Shown: positions 18,202 to 26,288, numbered from the stretch's first letter. The stretch is 64,000 nt of DNA from MED-G105 sp965263305 (GCA_965263305.1 OZ253666.1:2108001-2172000), one strand, 5' to 3'. The notes: generated by a model from the sequence alone, not told the origin. Numbers and translations are program-made.

Positions 18202-18227
18202 GATCGAGAGTGATCGATTTTGATCGC
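18202..18227 (+). promoter_or_regulatory. Three GATCG units at 10-base spacing
   Basis: GATCGA at 18202, GATCGA at 18212 and GATCGC at 18222 recur at exactly one helical turn, ending 25 bases before the peptide start codon. This places them where a repressor or activator would touch the promoter or leader. The function is inferred only from spacing and position. Confidence 0.45.
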
Positions 18228-18252
18228 GATTCTGTAATGAAATGAGAGAAAA

Positions 18253-18408
18253 ATGAAAAAAGTAGAGAGAAACGTAGAGAAAAAAGTGGGCGTCGAACTT
18301 TCGTGTGAACAACTATCGAAGGTCAATGGTGGGACTCCATACAACCCGTTCCTTCGTTTTCGTCGGAACGGCCCGATGCGCCCGATTGAGTTCCCTCAGC
18401 CGTTTTAA
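18253..18408 (+). CDS. Putative double-glycine leader peptide, bacteriocin- or pheromone-like precursor
   Basis: A 51-codon gene, ATG 18253 to TAA 18408, with GAGAG just before the start; an in-frame stop at 18238 fixes the start. Residues 1-27 form a lysine-rich leader ending in ELSCEQLSKVNGG. With G27 as -1, L16, L21, V24, G26 and G27 occupy positions -12, -7, -4, -2 and -1, the standard pattern cut by peptidase-C39 ABC exporters. The 24-residue core starts TPYNPFLRFRRN and ends PQPF. It has six Pro, four Arg, four Phe, no Cys, no Ser and one Thr, so lanthionine or azole modification is nearly impossible. No exporter or immunity gene lies in the window. Antimicrobial or signalling use is inferred. 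Confidence 0.7.
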   Translation: MKKVERNVEKKVGVELSCEQLSKVNGGTPYNPFLRFRRNGPMRPIEFPQPF

Positions 18409-18440
18409 ACTTACGTGGCTGGTTCTTCTTCATCAGAAAA

Positions 18441-18452
18441 TGAACCGGTTCA
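18441..18452. repeat. Perfect 12-base palindrome after the peptide gene
   Basis: TGAACCGGTTCA starts 33 bases after the peptide stop. GGTTC at 18421-18425 could alternatively pair with its GAACC half. No T-run follows, so it is not a classic terminator. It may be a binding site or an RNA fold. Confidence 0.4.
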
Positions 18453-18491
18453 CTTTGTGTAATGAATAATTATACTGTTTAGTGTCTAATC

Positions 18492-18536
18492 AGCGAGCTT
18501 TGTTGTTAACGATCAACCGTTGCATCGAAGCTCGCT
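18492..18536. repeat. Nine-base perfect inverted repeat with 27-base loop
   Basis: AGCGAGCTT (18492-18500) and AAGCTCGCT (18528-18536) are exact reverse complements. It could be part of a small structured RNA or an mRNA 3' end; there is no clear T-tract. Nothing else in this part of the island is recognised. Confidence 0.4.
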
Positions 18537-18789
18537 TTCTCAGTGAAGCATCACGGTTGGCGGTAAACGACGCAGGCGAGACCTTAGTCGTCCCTGACGC
18601 AGCTTCGTCGTGCTTATTTCTTTGTACAAATTATTCGCGTTATCCCTCCAAAAAGCGCATTATTGCAGTGCTTTTCCTCGGCCCATCAAACTGCGCTTAC
18701 TTGTTCAAGAAAGCCCCCTTTATCGGAAATTTTTTTAGCGATATAGTGGAATTCGTTTGTTATTTCACCCTAAAATATGGATTTAGCGC

Positions 18790-19245
18790 TCATCCAGTGG
18801 CCGCCCGCGCCTCGATCGCGATCGCGACGGCTTTGCGGGTCTCGTCCCAGGCAAGGCGCGTTAGCGCCTCCGGGCAAGGGATAAAGGCCGCGTCCGCGGC
18901 GTCATCCCCGGCAATTGGCTCGCCAGATACCCACTCGCCCCAATGATCAATCATCACGACGTGGCTGTCATGAGCGCCGTCGGCGCGGGGTAAGGCTTCG
19001 AAAACGCCGATAAAGCCGCATAGTCTCGCCGTAATCTGGGTCTCCTCCATCACCTCGCGCAGGATGCCCGCTTCGATCGCCTCCCCATAATCGAGGCCGC
19101 CGCCGGGGATCGACCATTCGCCCAGAAATGGCGGTTTGCCGCGCTTTATGAGCAACACGTCGTCCCCACGAAAAATGACGCCGCCGACGCCGACTTTGAT
19201 CGATTGTGTTGGTGATGATGTTGAAGGGGGATTTTTGTTTTCCAT
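18790..19245 (-). CDS. NUDIX hydrolase
   Basis: The 151-residue protein has the NUDIX box GGGLDYGEAIEAGILREVMEETQI (positions spread over residues about 48-71), following the GX5EX7REUXEEXGU pattern except that the final Gly is Gln. It would hydrolyse a nucleoside diphosphate linked to another group; the substrate is unknown, and oxidised nucleotides or NADH-type compounds are possible. The start MENKNPPSTS has no obvious Shine-Dalgarno. It diverges from the SRAP gene with only 22 bases between start codons. Confidence 0.82.
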   Translation of the reverse strand: MENKNPPSTSSPTQSIKVGVGGVIFRGDDVLLIKRGKPPFLGEWSIPGGGLDYGEAIEAGILREVMEETQITARLCGFIGVFEALPRADGAHDSHVVMIDHWGEWVSGEPIAGDDAADAAFIPCPEALTRLAWDETRKAVAIAIEARAATG

Positions 19246-19267
19246 GGTCAGGGCTATAGAGCCGCTT

Positions 19268-19963
19268 ATGTGTGGGCGCTACCAATTGTCATCGCCGCCA
19301 GCGGATGTGGCGGCGGAATTCGGCATTGACGTGCGGGATAATTTCCCGCCGCGTTGGAACATTGCCCCGACCCAACCCATTGGCGCGGTGCGAACCTTTG
19401 AGCGACAGCGCGAGTTCGCGCTGATGCGTTGGGGGTTCATCCCCAGCTGGGCGGGGAAGGAGTATCTCGCCAAAATGGGCTCAAAGCCGTTGATCAACGC
19501 TCGAAGTGAGACCGCGAGTGAGAAACCGACGTTCCGCAACGCCTGGCGGCGGCGGCGATGTCTCGTGCCCGCCGATGGCTTTTATGAGTGGAAGAGCGAA
19601 AAGGGCGTCAAACAACCCTACCTCATTCAACGCCAAGACAAGGCGCTATTCGCCTTCGCCGGATTATGGGAAACCGCGATTGATCCCGATGGCGGTGAGA
19701 TGGATACGGTCGCCATTCTAACGGCGGCGGCCGGGCCGGATTTGTCGGGCCTTCACGGGCGGGAGCCTATCGTGGTGCGGCCCGAGGATTACGATATTTG
19801 GCTGGACCCTGATGAAACCAAAACCAATGGCCTTATGGCCCTCAGCCAGGCGCGCGGGGCCGGGTTTTGGGCGTTCCAGCCTGTCTCGACCGCCGTTAAT
19901 TCCGTGCGATCGGAGGGGGAAGCATTGGCCCGTCCCATTGGGCAAGGTGATTTGTTCGGGTAA
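19268..19963 (+). CDS. SRAP protein (YedK/HMCES family), abasic-site DNA-protein crosslinker
   Basis: Starting at ATG 19268 gives MCGRYQL, where Cys2 becomes the N-terminal catalytic residue after Met removal and forms a thiazolidine with abasic sites in single-stranded DNA. Other family marks are NIAPTQP, RWGFIPSW, NARSET, RCLVPADGFYEWK (catalytic Glu) and the His in GLHGREP. The length of 231 residues is typical. Upstream in-frame sequence lies antisense to NUDIX and is not used. It is followed after 12 bases by ybgC. Confidence 0.9.
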   Translation: MCGRYQLSSPPADVAAEFGIDVRDNFPPRWNIAPTQPIGAVRTFERQREFALMRWGFIPSWAGKEYLAKMGSKPLINARSETASEKPTFRNAWRRRRCLVPADGFYEWKSEKGVKQPYLIQRQDKALFAFAGLWETAIDPDGGEMDTVAILTAAAGPDLSGLHGREPIVVRPEDYDIWLDPDETKTNGLMALSQARGAGFWAFQPVSTAVNSVRSEGEALARPIGQGDLFG

Positions 19964-19975
19964 GGAGTAACGGCC

Positions 19976-20413
19976 ATGGCAAATGAGGTGACCCCGCGCG
20001 AATTCACAATACGGGTGCGCGTTTACTACGAAGACACAGATTTCTCGGGTATCGTCTATCACGCCCGGTATTTGCACTTTTTCGAACGCGGGCGGACCGA
20101 AGCTCTGCGCGAGGTGGGCGTCACCCATACGGAATTATTGGCCCGTGATGATCAGCTCGTCTTTGCTGTGCGATCGATGACCATCGATTGGGTTTCGCCG
20201 GCGCGCATTGATGATATTTTGGAGGTGCGCACCTCGTTTGTTGAGGCGAAAGGCGCGCGGATGCGGTTAGCCCAGACCATGCATCTTGTGGACGAGGGGG
20301 CCAAGAAGGATGCCGAGACGCTCATCGCCCGGGCCCAGGTCGAGGCTGCCTGCCTGTCGATCGATGGTCGCCCACGGCGCCTGCCGACGGATGTGATTAG
20401 CCGCCTCAGATGA
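19976..20413 (+). CDS. ybgC: Tol-Pal associated acyl-CoA thioesterase YbgC
   Basis: A hotdog-fold thioesterase, 145 residues, with the family signature YYEDTDFSGIVYHARYL; D22 is the catalytic Asp and H29 follows. YbgC hydrolyses short or long acyl thioesters and associates with phospholipid-synthesis enzymes. A strong Shine-Dalgarno, TAAGGAG, precedes ATG 19976. It heads the tol-pal cluster but is separated from tolQ by 400 bases, so tolQ may have its own promoter. Confidence 0.9.
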   Translation: MANEVTPREFTIRVRVYYEDTDFSGIVYHARYLHFFERGRTEALREVGVTHTELLARDDQLVFAVRSMTIDWVSPARIDDILEVRTSFVEAKGARMRLAQTMHLVDEGAKKDAETLIARAQVEAACLSIDGRPRRLPTDVISRLR

Positions 20414-20813
20414 CGACCCGATTTCGTTAAATTCATGAAAGGTTGCGCCTTTAGCGGTCTGTTTTCGGCTGAACCGCTGTTTAACCGGCAAAGATTGTGT
20501 GATCGAGCATTCCCGCCTGCGGGGGATGGGTGGCCATTTAACCGCTTCTTGAGTGGACAGCGTTAACCAAAGGATAGCCCGGAGCGGGCAAACGATGATA
20601 AGAGAAGGCCTAGGATCGATTATAACGCCAGAACGCTGTCTTGCGACCATTTGGGGACCGTCGCGCATGTCGTGGGGACGTCATTTTTAGGTCTTATGGA
20701 GACGCTAGCCTTTTTGACGCCTAGATTGGCGCTCACGAAGGCGAACGCCGCCGATTTGAGTAGACGAGATTGTCTTGGAAAAAAGCGCCGATAAGGCGCC
20801 GTATGAGGTTTGG
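20414..20813. other. 400-base leader/intergenic region before tolQ
   Basis: No gene is supported here. There are several small hairpins: AGCGGT...ACCGCT (20453-20478), a CCCGC-CT-GCGGG element, and GCCCG-GAG-CGGGC (20577-20589). A possible -10-like TTATAAC lies downstream of these. The region probably contains the ybgC mRNA end and the promoter and long leader of the tol operon. A TTG at 20775 could extend tolQ by 13 residues, but the ATG at 20814 has a better ribosome site. Confidence 0.4.
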
Positions 20814-21548
20814 ATGTTTTTGCAATCTGAGGTGGCGGAAGTCGCTGTGGCCGCAGGGTCAACATTGGGGGGCGAGTTTAGCCTTTGGAGCCTGTTCCTA
20901 AGCGCTGGCTTAGTGGTGAAGGCCGTGATGGGCATTCTTGCGATTTCCTCCGTTTGGTCATGGGCGGTGATCATCGACAAATCGCTCCTGTTCGGCGGGT
21001 ACAAACGCAAATCGACCAAGTTTGAAGATCAGTTTTGGTCCGGTCGGCCCCTCGAAGAATTGCATCGCAAGATTACCGACAAGGATGATCATCCCATGGC
21101 GCGCGTGTTTAAAGCGGGCATGACCGAATGGGGACGCGCAAAGGATATTGGCAAAGCGGATGCGCTGACCATCGGCGCGAAAGATCGCATCGAAAAAGTG
21201 ATGAATGTGACGGTCTCGCGGGAGCTTGAAAAAGCAGAGCGCAACCTAGGCGTCCTCGCCACCATCGGGTCATCAGCGCCGTTTATCGGTCTATTTGGTA
21301 CGGTGTGGGGCATCATGACCGCCTTCCAGGCGATTGCGGCGACGAAAGACACCAACCTCGCGGTTGTGGCGCCCGGCATCGCCGAAGCGTTGTTCGCCAC
21401 GGCCCTCGGCCTGTTAGCGGCGATCCCGGCTGTTGTTGGCTACAACCGGTACTCGTCTGCGCTCAATTCCTATGCGGTGCGCCTGCAAGGCTTCGCCGAT
21501 GAATTTGCGACCATCCTGTCCCGCCAAATTGACGAGCGGGGCCGCTAA
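20814..21548 (+). CDS. tolQ: Tol-Pal system inner-membrane proton channel TolQ
   Basis: Member of the MotA/TolQ/ExbB family; with TolR it uses the proton-motive force to drive TolA during outer-membrane constriction. ATG 20814 follows GAGG by five bases. There are three membrane segments: FLSAGLVVKAVMGILAISSVWSWAVII near the start, then LGVLATIGSSAPFIGLFGTVWGIM, then IAEALFATALGLLAAIPAVVGY. The last two contain the conserved Thr/Pro-rich channel motif. The TAATG overlap with tolR indicates translational coupling. Confidence 0.93.
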   Translation: MFLQSEVAEVAVAAGSTLGGEFSLWSLFLSAGLVVKAVMGILAISSVWSWAVIIDKSLLFGGYKRKSTKFEDQFWSGRPLEELHRKITDKDDHPMARVFKAGMTEWGRAKDIGKADALTIGAKDRIEKVMNVTVSRELEKAERNLGVLATIGSSAPFIGLFGTVWGIMTAFQAIAATKDTNLAVVAPGIAEALFATALGLLAAIPAVVGYNRYSSALNSYAVRLQGFADEFATILSRQIDERGR

Positions 21549-21982
21549 TGGCGATGTCGATGGGCAGCGGCGGCGGTCGCCGCCAGCCGGGCTATACGCG
21601 CCCGATGGCCGAGATCAACGTGACGCCCCTTGTAGACGTCATGCTCGTGCTCCTGATCGTTTTCATGGTCGCCGCGCCCCTGTTGACGGTTGGCGTCGCA
21701 GTGGATTTGCCTGAGTCCGCCGCTGATCCGATCGCCGATCAGGGCGAGCCGTTGACGGTGACGATCGCGGGCGACGGCACGATTTATGTGCAGGAAACGG
21801 AAGTCTCGGTCGAAAATTTGGTGCCGCAATTGGAAGCGATTTCGGCGGCGGGATACGAGCAACGGATTTATATCCGCGGCGACCAAGCGCGATCTTACGG
21901 AGAAGTCATTGGCGTTTTAGGCCGCATCAACGCCGCTGGTTTCCGGCGTGTCGGGCTTGTCACTGATCCTGAATTTAACTGA
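21548..21982 (+). CDS. tolR: TolR, ExbD-family proton channel subunit
   Basis: A 144-residue protein with a single N-terminal membrane helix that follows YTRPMAEINVTPLVDVMLVLLIVFMV. The Asp in PLVDVMLVLL is the protonatable residue of the ExbD/TolR family. The periplasmic remainder ends with GVLGRINAAGFRRVGLVTD. It overlaps the tolQ stop by one base. Assembles with TolQ and TolA in the inner membrane. Confidence 0.93.
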   Translation: MAMSMGSGGGRRQPGYTRPMAEINVTPLVDVMLVLLIVFMVAAPLLTVGVAVDLPESAADPIADQGEPLTVTIAGDGTIYVQETEVSVENLVPQLEAISAAGYEQRIYIRGDQARSYGEVIGVLGRINAAGFRRVGLVTDPEFN

Positions 21983-22025
21983 TCGCGCGGTTTGCGCCCC
22001 CGTCAGACGGACGGTTCGGTAAAGC

Positions 22026-22961
22026 GTGATCGCCCTAAATGAAGCGTCAAAGAGTATGCGTCTCGCCCTTCTGATATCGCTTATGCTGCATGCCCTGATT
22101 GGCGTGTCGTTTTTGGCGATGCGTTCGGCCAGAATATGCGACTGGTTGGCGGCGGCGATCCCGATGATGCAATGCCGTTCGGCTTACGATTTTGAAGCCG
22201 AGCCAGTTCTGCCGATTGAACTCATCGCTGAGGCTGAACACGCGTTAAAGACGAGCGTTCCCGCGCGCGCGCCTGAGCCTGAACCAGAACCTGAGCCCGT
22301 CGAAGAAACGCCGGATATCGTAGCGCCCGAACCGGAGCCGCCAGCGCCAGAACCCGAGCCGGAACCAGAACCTGAGCCTGACCAAGCGCCGCCGCCGCCG
22401 GAACTGGAGGATGAGCCAGAACCGGAACCAGAACCAGAACCTGCGGAGCCAGAGCCGGAACCTGAACCCGAACCAGAGCCCGAAGAGCCGAAAGAACCCG
22501 ACGATCTCGATCTCGATGCGCTATCGGCGCTCGTCGATCAGGCCCGCAAGGACACGCCTCAATCGGCGGGATCTCCGTCAGAGACGCCGGTGGAGCAAGG
22601 CGAGGCGCGCGCAGCGGTGGGCGCGGGCGACCGATTAGCCGCCAGCGATATCGCCAAGATGCAGGCCGCCGTTGGGCGGTGCTGGAACGCTGGCGCGTTA
22701 GTCGGCGCGCCAACCCCGGAAAAATTGAAAGTGGTGCTTGAGGTCAATCTAAACCCGGACGGCACGATCAATGGGTCGCCCAAGGTCCAAAACGCCTTGG
22801 AGATCAATCTTTCGGGTAATCGTTTTTGGAAAGCGGCTGAACAGAACGCGATACGGGCTGTTGTCCAATGCCAGCCATACAATTTCCTTAGTCCTGACCG
22901 ATATGAGACTTGGAAGGAATTGGAACTCAATTTCGATCCGTCGGTCATGGCGGGTTTTTAA
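22026..22961 (+). CDS. tolA: TolA-like protein with Pro-Glu repeat spacer
   Basis: Bridges the inner-membrane TolQR motor to TolB/Pal. The GTG at 22026 is the probable start; an ATG at 22056 is an alternative. One N-terminal membrane helix (RLALLISLMLHALIGVSFLAM) precedes two Cys. Residues about 80-160 form a spacer dominated by PEPEPEP units, unlike the Lys/Ala helical spacer of enterobacteria. A short acidic region and the C-terminal TolA/TonB-like domain (KLKVVLEVNLNPDGTINGSP, then QCQPYNFL) follow. The 44-base gap after tolR and the position before tolB support the assignment. Confidence 0.88.
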   Translation: MIALNEASKSMRLALLISLMLHALIGVSFLAMRSARICDWLAAAIPMMQCRSAYDFEAEPVLPIELIAEAEHALKTSVPARAPEPEPEPEPVEETPDIVAPEPEPPAPEPEPEPEPEPDQAPPPPELEDEPEPEPEPEPAEPEPEPEPEPEPEEPKEPDDLDLDALSALVDQARKDTPQSAGSPSETPVEQGEARAAVGAGDRLAASDIAKMQAAVGRCWNAGALVGAPTPEKLKVVLEVNLNPDGTINGSPKVQNALEINLSGNRFWKAAEQNAIRAVVQCQPYNFLSPDRYETWKELELNFDPSVMAGF

Positions 22962-23052
22962 CGAGTGGTGAAGCGCCCTATATGATTTTGTAGGACGAGC
23001 TTTTTCACCGGGCGCGATTGGAGTGCGACTGTAAAATGATGGGACTGAAAGG

Positions 23053-24390
23053 ATGATGATGAAGAAAATCCTGATGCTGACTATGACGTCGTTTGCGGCG
23101 TTCCTCGCCGCGACGAGCATGCTTCTCTCCCCAGCCGCCGCCCGCGTGCGCATCGATATTACCCAGGGCAACATCGAACCCATGCCTGTCGCGGTGCCGA
23201 ATTTTGTCGGCGCCGATGATGAGACGCGCACCCTTGGTCGCGACATCGCTCAAGTTGTGATCGCTGATCTTGATCGCTCCGGTCTTTTCTCCGTCATCGA
23301 CCAACGGGCCTATATCGAAAATTTAACAAGCGTGAACACACGCCCGCGCTTTCCTGATTGGCGGGTCATCAACGCCCAGGTGCTGGCCGCCGGCGAGGTT
23401 GGCATTGCCAGCGACGGTCGTATTCAGGTCGCAATCCGGGTGTGGGATGTGTTCGCCAATGAACAGCTCGCGGCGGTCTCTTTTACGACCCCGGCGGAGA
23501 ATTGGCGCAGAGCCGCCCATAAGGTTGCGGATACCGTGTATAAGTCCCTGACCGGCGAGGAAGGGTATTTCGACACGCGCATCGTATTTGTCCACGAGTC
23601 CGGCAGTCGGGAAAATCGGCGCAAGGATCTTATGATCATGGATCAGGACGGCGCCAATCCATCGGTGCTGACCGAAGGGCTGAACTACCAAGTGCTAACG
23701 CCGCGCTTTTCACCGACGGAACAGCTGATCACCTATATGGCGTTGTTCCCGGATCGGAAAGGGCAGGTCTATCTGTTCAATATCTCCACCGGCGAGCAAG
23801 AGCGTCTTGGCACCTTCCGGGGCATGACGTTTGCGCCGCGCTTCTCCCCCGATGGGCGCGAGGTGCTGATGGCGATCGAGAGAGGCGGCAATTCTGACGT
23901 CTTGAAGATGGATCTCTCAACCCGGAAAATTACGCGGCTAACGGATCATCCGGCGATCGATACCTCGCCGACAATGGCGCCCGACGGGCGGCGCATCGCC
24001 TTTACCTCTGATCGTGGGGGCTCCCAGCAGCTCTATGTGATGAACGCTGATGGTTCAAACCAGAAGCGTATCACCTTTGGCAAAGGGCGGTACGAGACGC
24101 CGGTCTGGAGCCCGAGGGGCGATCTCATTGCCTTTACTCGCCAGTATGAAGGTGAGTTTTACATCGGCGTTATCCGGCCCGACGGTACCGGCGAGCGCCT
24201 GTTGACGAAATCCTATCTGGCCGAGGGCCCAACTTGGTCGCCAAACGGGCGGGTCATTATGTTTTTCAAAGAAGGCCGCCCAGGCGCTGCGCCGGCCCTT
24301 TGGTCAATTGATTTAACGGGGCGCAATGAACGGCGAGTAAGAACGCCGGGCGACGCCTCCGATCCGGCCTGGTCGCCTCCGCTGCCTTAA
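23053..24390 (+). CDS. tolB: Tol-Pal system beta-propeller protein TolB
   Basis: Periplasmic partner of Pal and TolA. The 445-residue precursor has a signal peptide (TSFAAFLAATSMLLSPAAAR). An N-terminal alpha/beta domain (about 30-160) precedes a six-bladed propeller of repeats such as FSPDGREVLMAIERGGNSDV, MAPDGRRIAFTSDRGGSQQL and WSPNGRVIMFFKEG. The Shine-Dalgarno GAAAGG adjoins a run of three ATG codons, so the exact start may be off by one to two codons. Confidence 0.94.
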   Translation: MMMKKILMLTMTSFAAFLAATSMLLSPAAARVRIDITQGNIEPMPVAVPNFVGADDETRTLGRDIAQVVIADLDRSGLFSVIDQRAYIENLTSVNTRPRFPDWRVINAQVLAAGEVGIASDGRIQVAIRVWDVFANEQLAAVSFTTPAENWRRAAHKVADTVYKSLTGEEGYFDTRIVFVHESGSRENRRKDLMIMDQDGANPSVLTEGLNYQVLTPRFSPTEQLITYMALFPDRKGQVYLFNISTGEQERLGTFRGMTFAPRFSPDGREVLMAIERGGNSDVLKMDLSTRKITRLTDHPAIDTSPTMAPDGRRIAFTSDRGGSQQLYVMNADGSNQKRITFGKGRYETPVWSPRGDLIAFTRQYEGEFYIGVIRPDGTGERLLTKSYLAEGPTWSPNGRVIMFFKEGRPGAAPALWSIDLTGRNERRVRTPGDASDPAWSPPLP

Positions 24391-24731
24391 GGTTTTGGCG
24401 ACGTAACGGCTTGTAAATATTGTAAAAAAGCGCGTTGCAGGGAGATTCCCCCAAAGCGGGTGGCCAAGCGTAACCGAAAATTCATTTTGGCGGGCCCTTG
24501 CGCGTTCTTGATCCGCCGGGCGAGCCTGGATACCCTCGGATGAGATTGTTAATTTTTTTCCGTTAACGATCGGACAATCTCTCGTCATAATGCTAGGGTA
24601 GGAGCCTCTTGCATCGCAGTGACGGGTGCCTAGAATCAACCAAAGCGTCCTGTTCAGGGGGGCGCGTCAATTAAAGGGGCTGATCGCGGGGGCGCGCTCG
24701 CTGAGCCCAAACGAAAGTGGAGCTATTAGTG
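24391..24731. other. Intergenic region between tolB and pal, probable pal promoter
   Basis: No gene is seen in these 341 bases. Near 24580 a CATAAT-like -10 follows TTAACG at a 17-base spacing, a plausible promoter for pal, whose product is made in large amounts. No strong terminator for tolB is visible. Confidence 0.4.
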
Positions 24732-25244
24732 ATGATTAAGTCGAGCGCTTTGAAAGCCTTTGGCGTTGTCGGTCTGATGACCTTGGCAGCGGCTTGCGCC
24801 TCTAACTCAACGGGCCCGGATCTAAACGCAACGGCCGACACCGGCGCTTCTCAGGCTGAGCGAATTGGCGTTGAAGCCGGAAGCCAGGCCGATCTGGAGC
24901 AGAACGCCGGACACCGCGTTTTCTTTGGTTACGATCAGTATTCTCTGACCTCTCAAGCCCAGGCGACCCTCGCTCGTCAGGCTGAGTGGCTGAAGAAACA
25001 CCCATCCACCCGTGTTCTCGTCGCTGGTAATTGCGATGAGCGCGGCACGCGCGAATACAACTTGGCGCTGGGCGCTCGTCGCGCCGCTGCGGCGCGGGCT
25101 TATCTTGTAAGCCTCGGCGTCGACGGATCACGAATTACGACGGTTTCTTACGGCAAAGAACGCCGGTTGGACCCGCGCTCTACGAGCGATGCATGGGCGC
25201 TGAACCGCAATGCGACCACCACCATCGCAGCGGTTGGCGCATAA
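24732..25244 (+). CDS. pal: Peptidoglycan-associated lipoprotein Pal
   Basis: An outer-membrane lipoprotein that anchors peptidoglycan and cycles with TolB. Starting at ATG 24732 (GGAG at 24719 is correctly spaced; the GTG at 24717 overlaps it) gives 170 residues with a lipoprotein signal peptide ending LAAAC, acylated at Cys22. The OmpA-like domain has FFGYDQYSLTSQA and the DAP-binding NCDERGTREYNLALGARRA. It is monocistronic or first of pal-cpoB; a terminator follows, so much of its mRNA likely ends there. Confidence 0.94.
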   Translation: MIKSSALKAFGVVGLMTLAAACASNSTGPDLNATADTGASQAERIGVEAGSQADLEQNAGHRVFFGYDQYSLTSQAQATLARQAEWLKKHPSTRVLVAGNCDERGTREYNLALGARRAAAARAYLVSLGVDGSRITTVSYGKERRLDPRSTSDAWALNRNATTTIAAVGA

Positions 25245-25286
25245 ATTCCGCCGCCTCATTTTTGCCTGACAAGGTGATTAACAACA

Positions 25287-25324
25287 AAAGACGCGTCGGC
25301 TTACCCAGTCGACGCGTTTTTCTT
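25287..25324 (+). terminator. Rho-independent terminator after pal
   Basis: ACGCGTCG (25291-25298) pairs perfectly with CGACGCGT (25310-25317). The stem is flanked upstream by an A-run and downstream by TTTTCTT. It would end pal transcripts ahead of cpoB. Confidence 0.85.
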
Positions 25325-25424
25325 GAGGGTCGTCTTCCGGCGATCTGATGACTAGATTGAAATAGAGAGCCGGTCCGCTGTCGGCGCCACGGTCGCACGA
25401 TCAGCATCAAGCGAGGTTATACAG

Positions 25425-26288
25425 ATGATGGGTGTAAAGAGCATGCCAAAAATGACACTAGTCGCGAAAGGCCTATTCGGCGCTTGTCTTCTGTTGAGTG
25501 CGGCGAGCACGCCCGCCATGGCGCAATCGACGAAGAAGCGCGTCGAAGCGCTGGAGGGGCAGGTCGCCCAATTGGAAGCCGCAGCAACCGCCGCAAGCGC
25601 AACGGGGCCGCGCCTTGACCAGCTGGAGGCGGAAATCCGCCGATTGACCGGACAAGTAGAGACCCTGCAATTCCAATTGAACCAGGCGAATGCGCGCGTT
25701 GATTCACTAACCGCCGTTCTCGCTGGCGAGCCTTTAGAGCCGGGTGCAGGCCCCTTTGGCGACGGCGGGTTTGGAACAGGCGCCGCGGTTGGCGGACCTG
25801 TTTCATTGACGGGCAGCGGGGCGCCCGCCGGCGCGCCTCAAACGCAAGCCGCCGACAGCCAGGCCGTGGCAGGCGTTCCTGCACCAAATATCGAACTCCC
25901 CCTCGACCCGGAGGCGGCCTTCACCTATGCGAACAATTTAGTCCTGGCGCGCGACTTTGCCCGCGCTGAATCGGCGTTTAAACTGTATTTGGCGACCTTC
26001 GGCACCCATCCACGCGCGGCGGACGCCCAATTTCGGTTGGGTGAAATCTATCTCGCCATTGGCAAGAATGCAGAGGCGGCGGACGCCTTTATCGCCCATA
26101 TTAAGGCGTATCCGAACCATAGCCGGGCCGCCGAAGCCTATCTGAAGCTTGGCACCTCGTTCTCGCGGCTGGGACAAACTGATCAGGCCTGCAATGTATT
26201 CCGCACCATGAACAGCAAGTATCCAAGCGCGCCGGTAGATGTCTCCGATCGTGCGCGCCGGGAAATGCAAGCGGCGGGTTGCCGCTGA
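25425..26288 (+). CDS. cpoB: Cell division coordinator CpoB/YbgF (TPR protein)
   Basis: The 287-residue precursor has a signal peptide ending TPAMAQ, a trimerising coiled coil (KKRVEALEGQVAQLEAA through LTGQVETLQFQLNQAN), a Gly/Ala/Pro linker and C-terminal tetratricopeptide repeats (FAYNN-like EAAFTYANNLVLARDF, then RAADAQFRLGEIYLAIGK, then RAAEAYLKLGTSFSRLG). It links Tol function with peptidoglycan synthesis at division. Its end overlaps the putative tilS start by ten bases. Confidence 0.9.
   Translation: MMGVKSMPKMTLVAKGLFGACLLLSAASTPAMAQSTKKRVEALEGQVAQLEAAATAASATGPRLDQLEAEIRRLTGQVETLQFQLNQANARVDSLTAVLAGEPLEPGAGPFGDGGFGTGAAVGGPVSLTGSGAPAGAPQTQAADSQAVAGVPAPNIELPLDPEAAFTYANNLVLARDFARAESAFKLYLATFGTHPRAADAQFRLGEIYLAIGKNAEAADAFIAHIKAYPNHSRAAEAYLKLGTSFSRLGQTDQACNVFRTMNSKYPSAPVDVSDRARREMQAAGCR

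Larger units (their letters stand above)
17886..18789. other. AT-rich island with GG-leader peptide gene and clustered repeats
   Basis: This 900-base stretch differs from its neighbours in being AT-rich and almost free of long frames. From left to right it holds a CCCAGT-GA-ACTGGG hairpin (17934-17947), 13-base direct repeats (18115-18147), GATCG triplets (18202-18227), the peptide gene (18253-18408), a 12-base palindrome (18441-18452) and a 9-base inverted repeat with a 27-base loop (18492-18536). The rest, up to the NUDIX stop, shows no supported gene; a frame at 18482-18946 runs antisense into NUDIX and looks spurious. Confidence 0.6.

Noticed and set aside
18482..18946. 154-codon frame in the AT-rich island running into NUDIX
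   Set aside because: Its second half is antisense to a solid NUDIX gene, the first half has no domain or ribosome site, and composition does not look coding.
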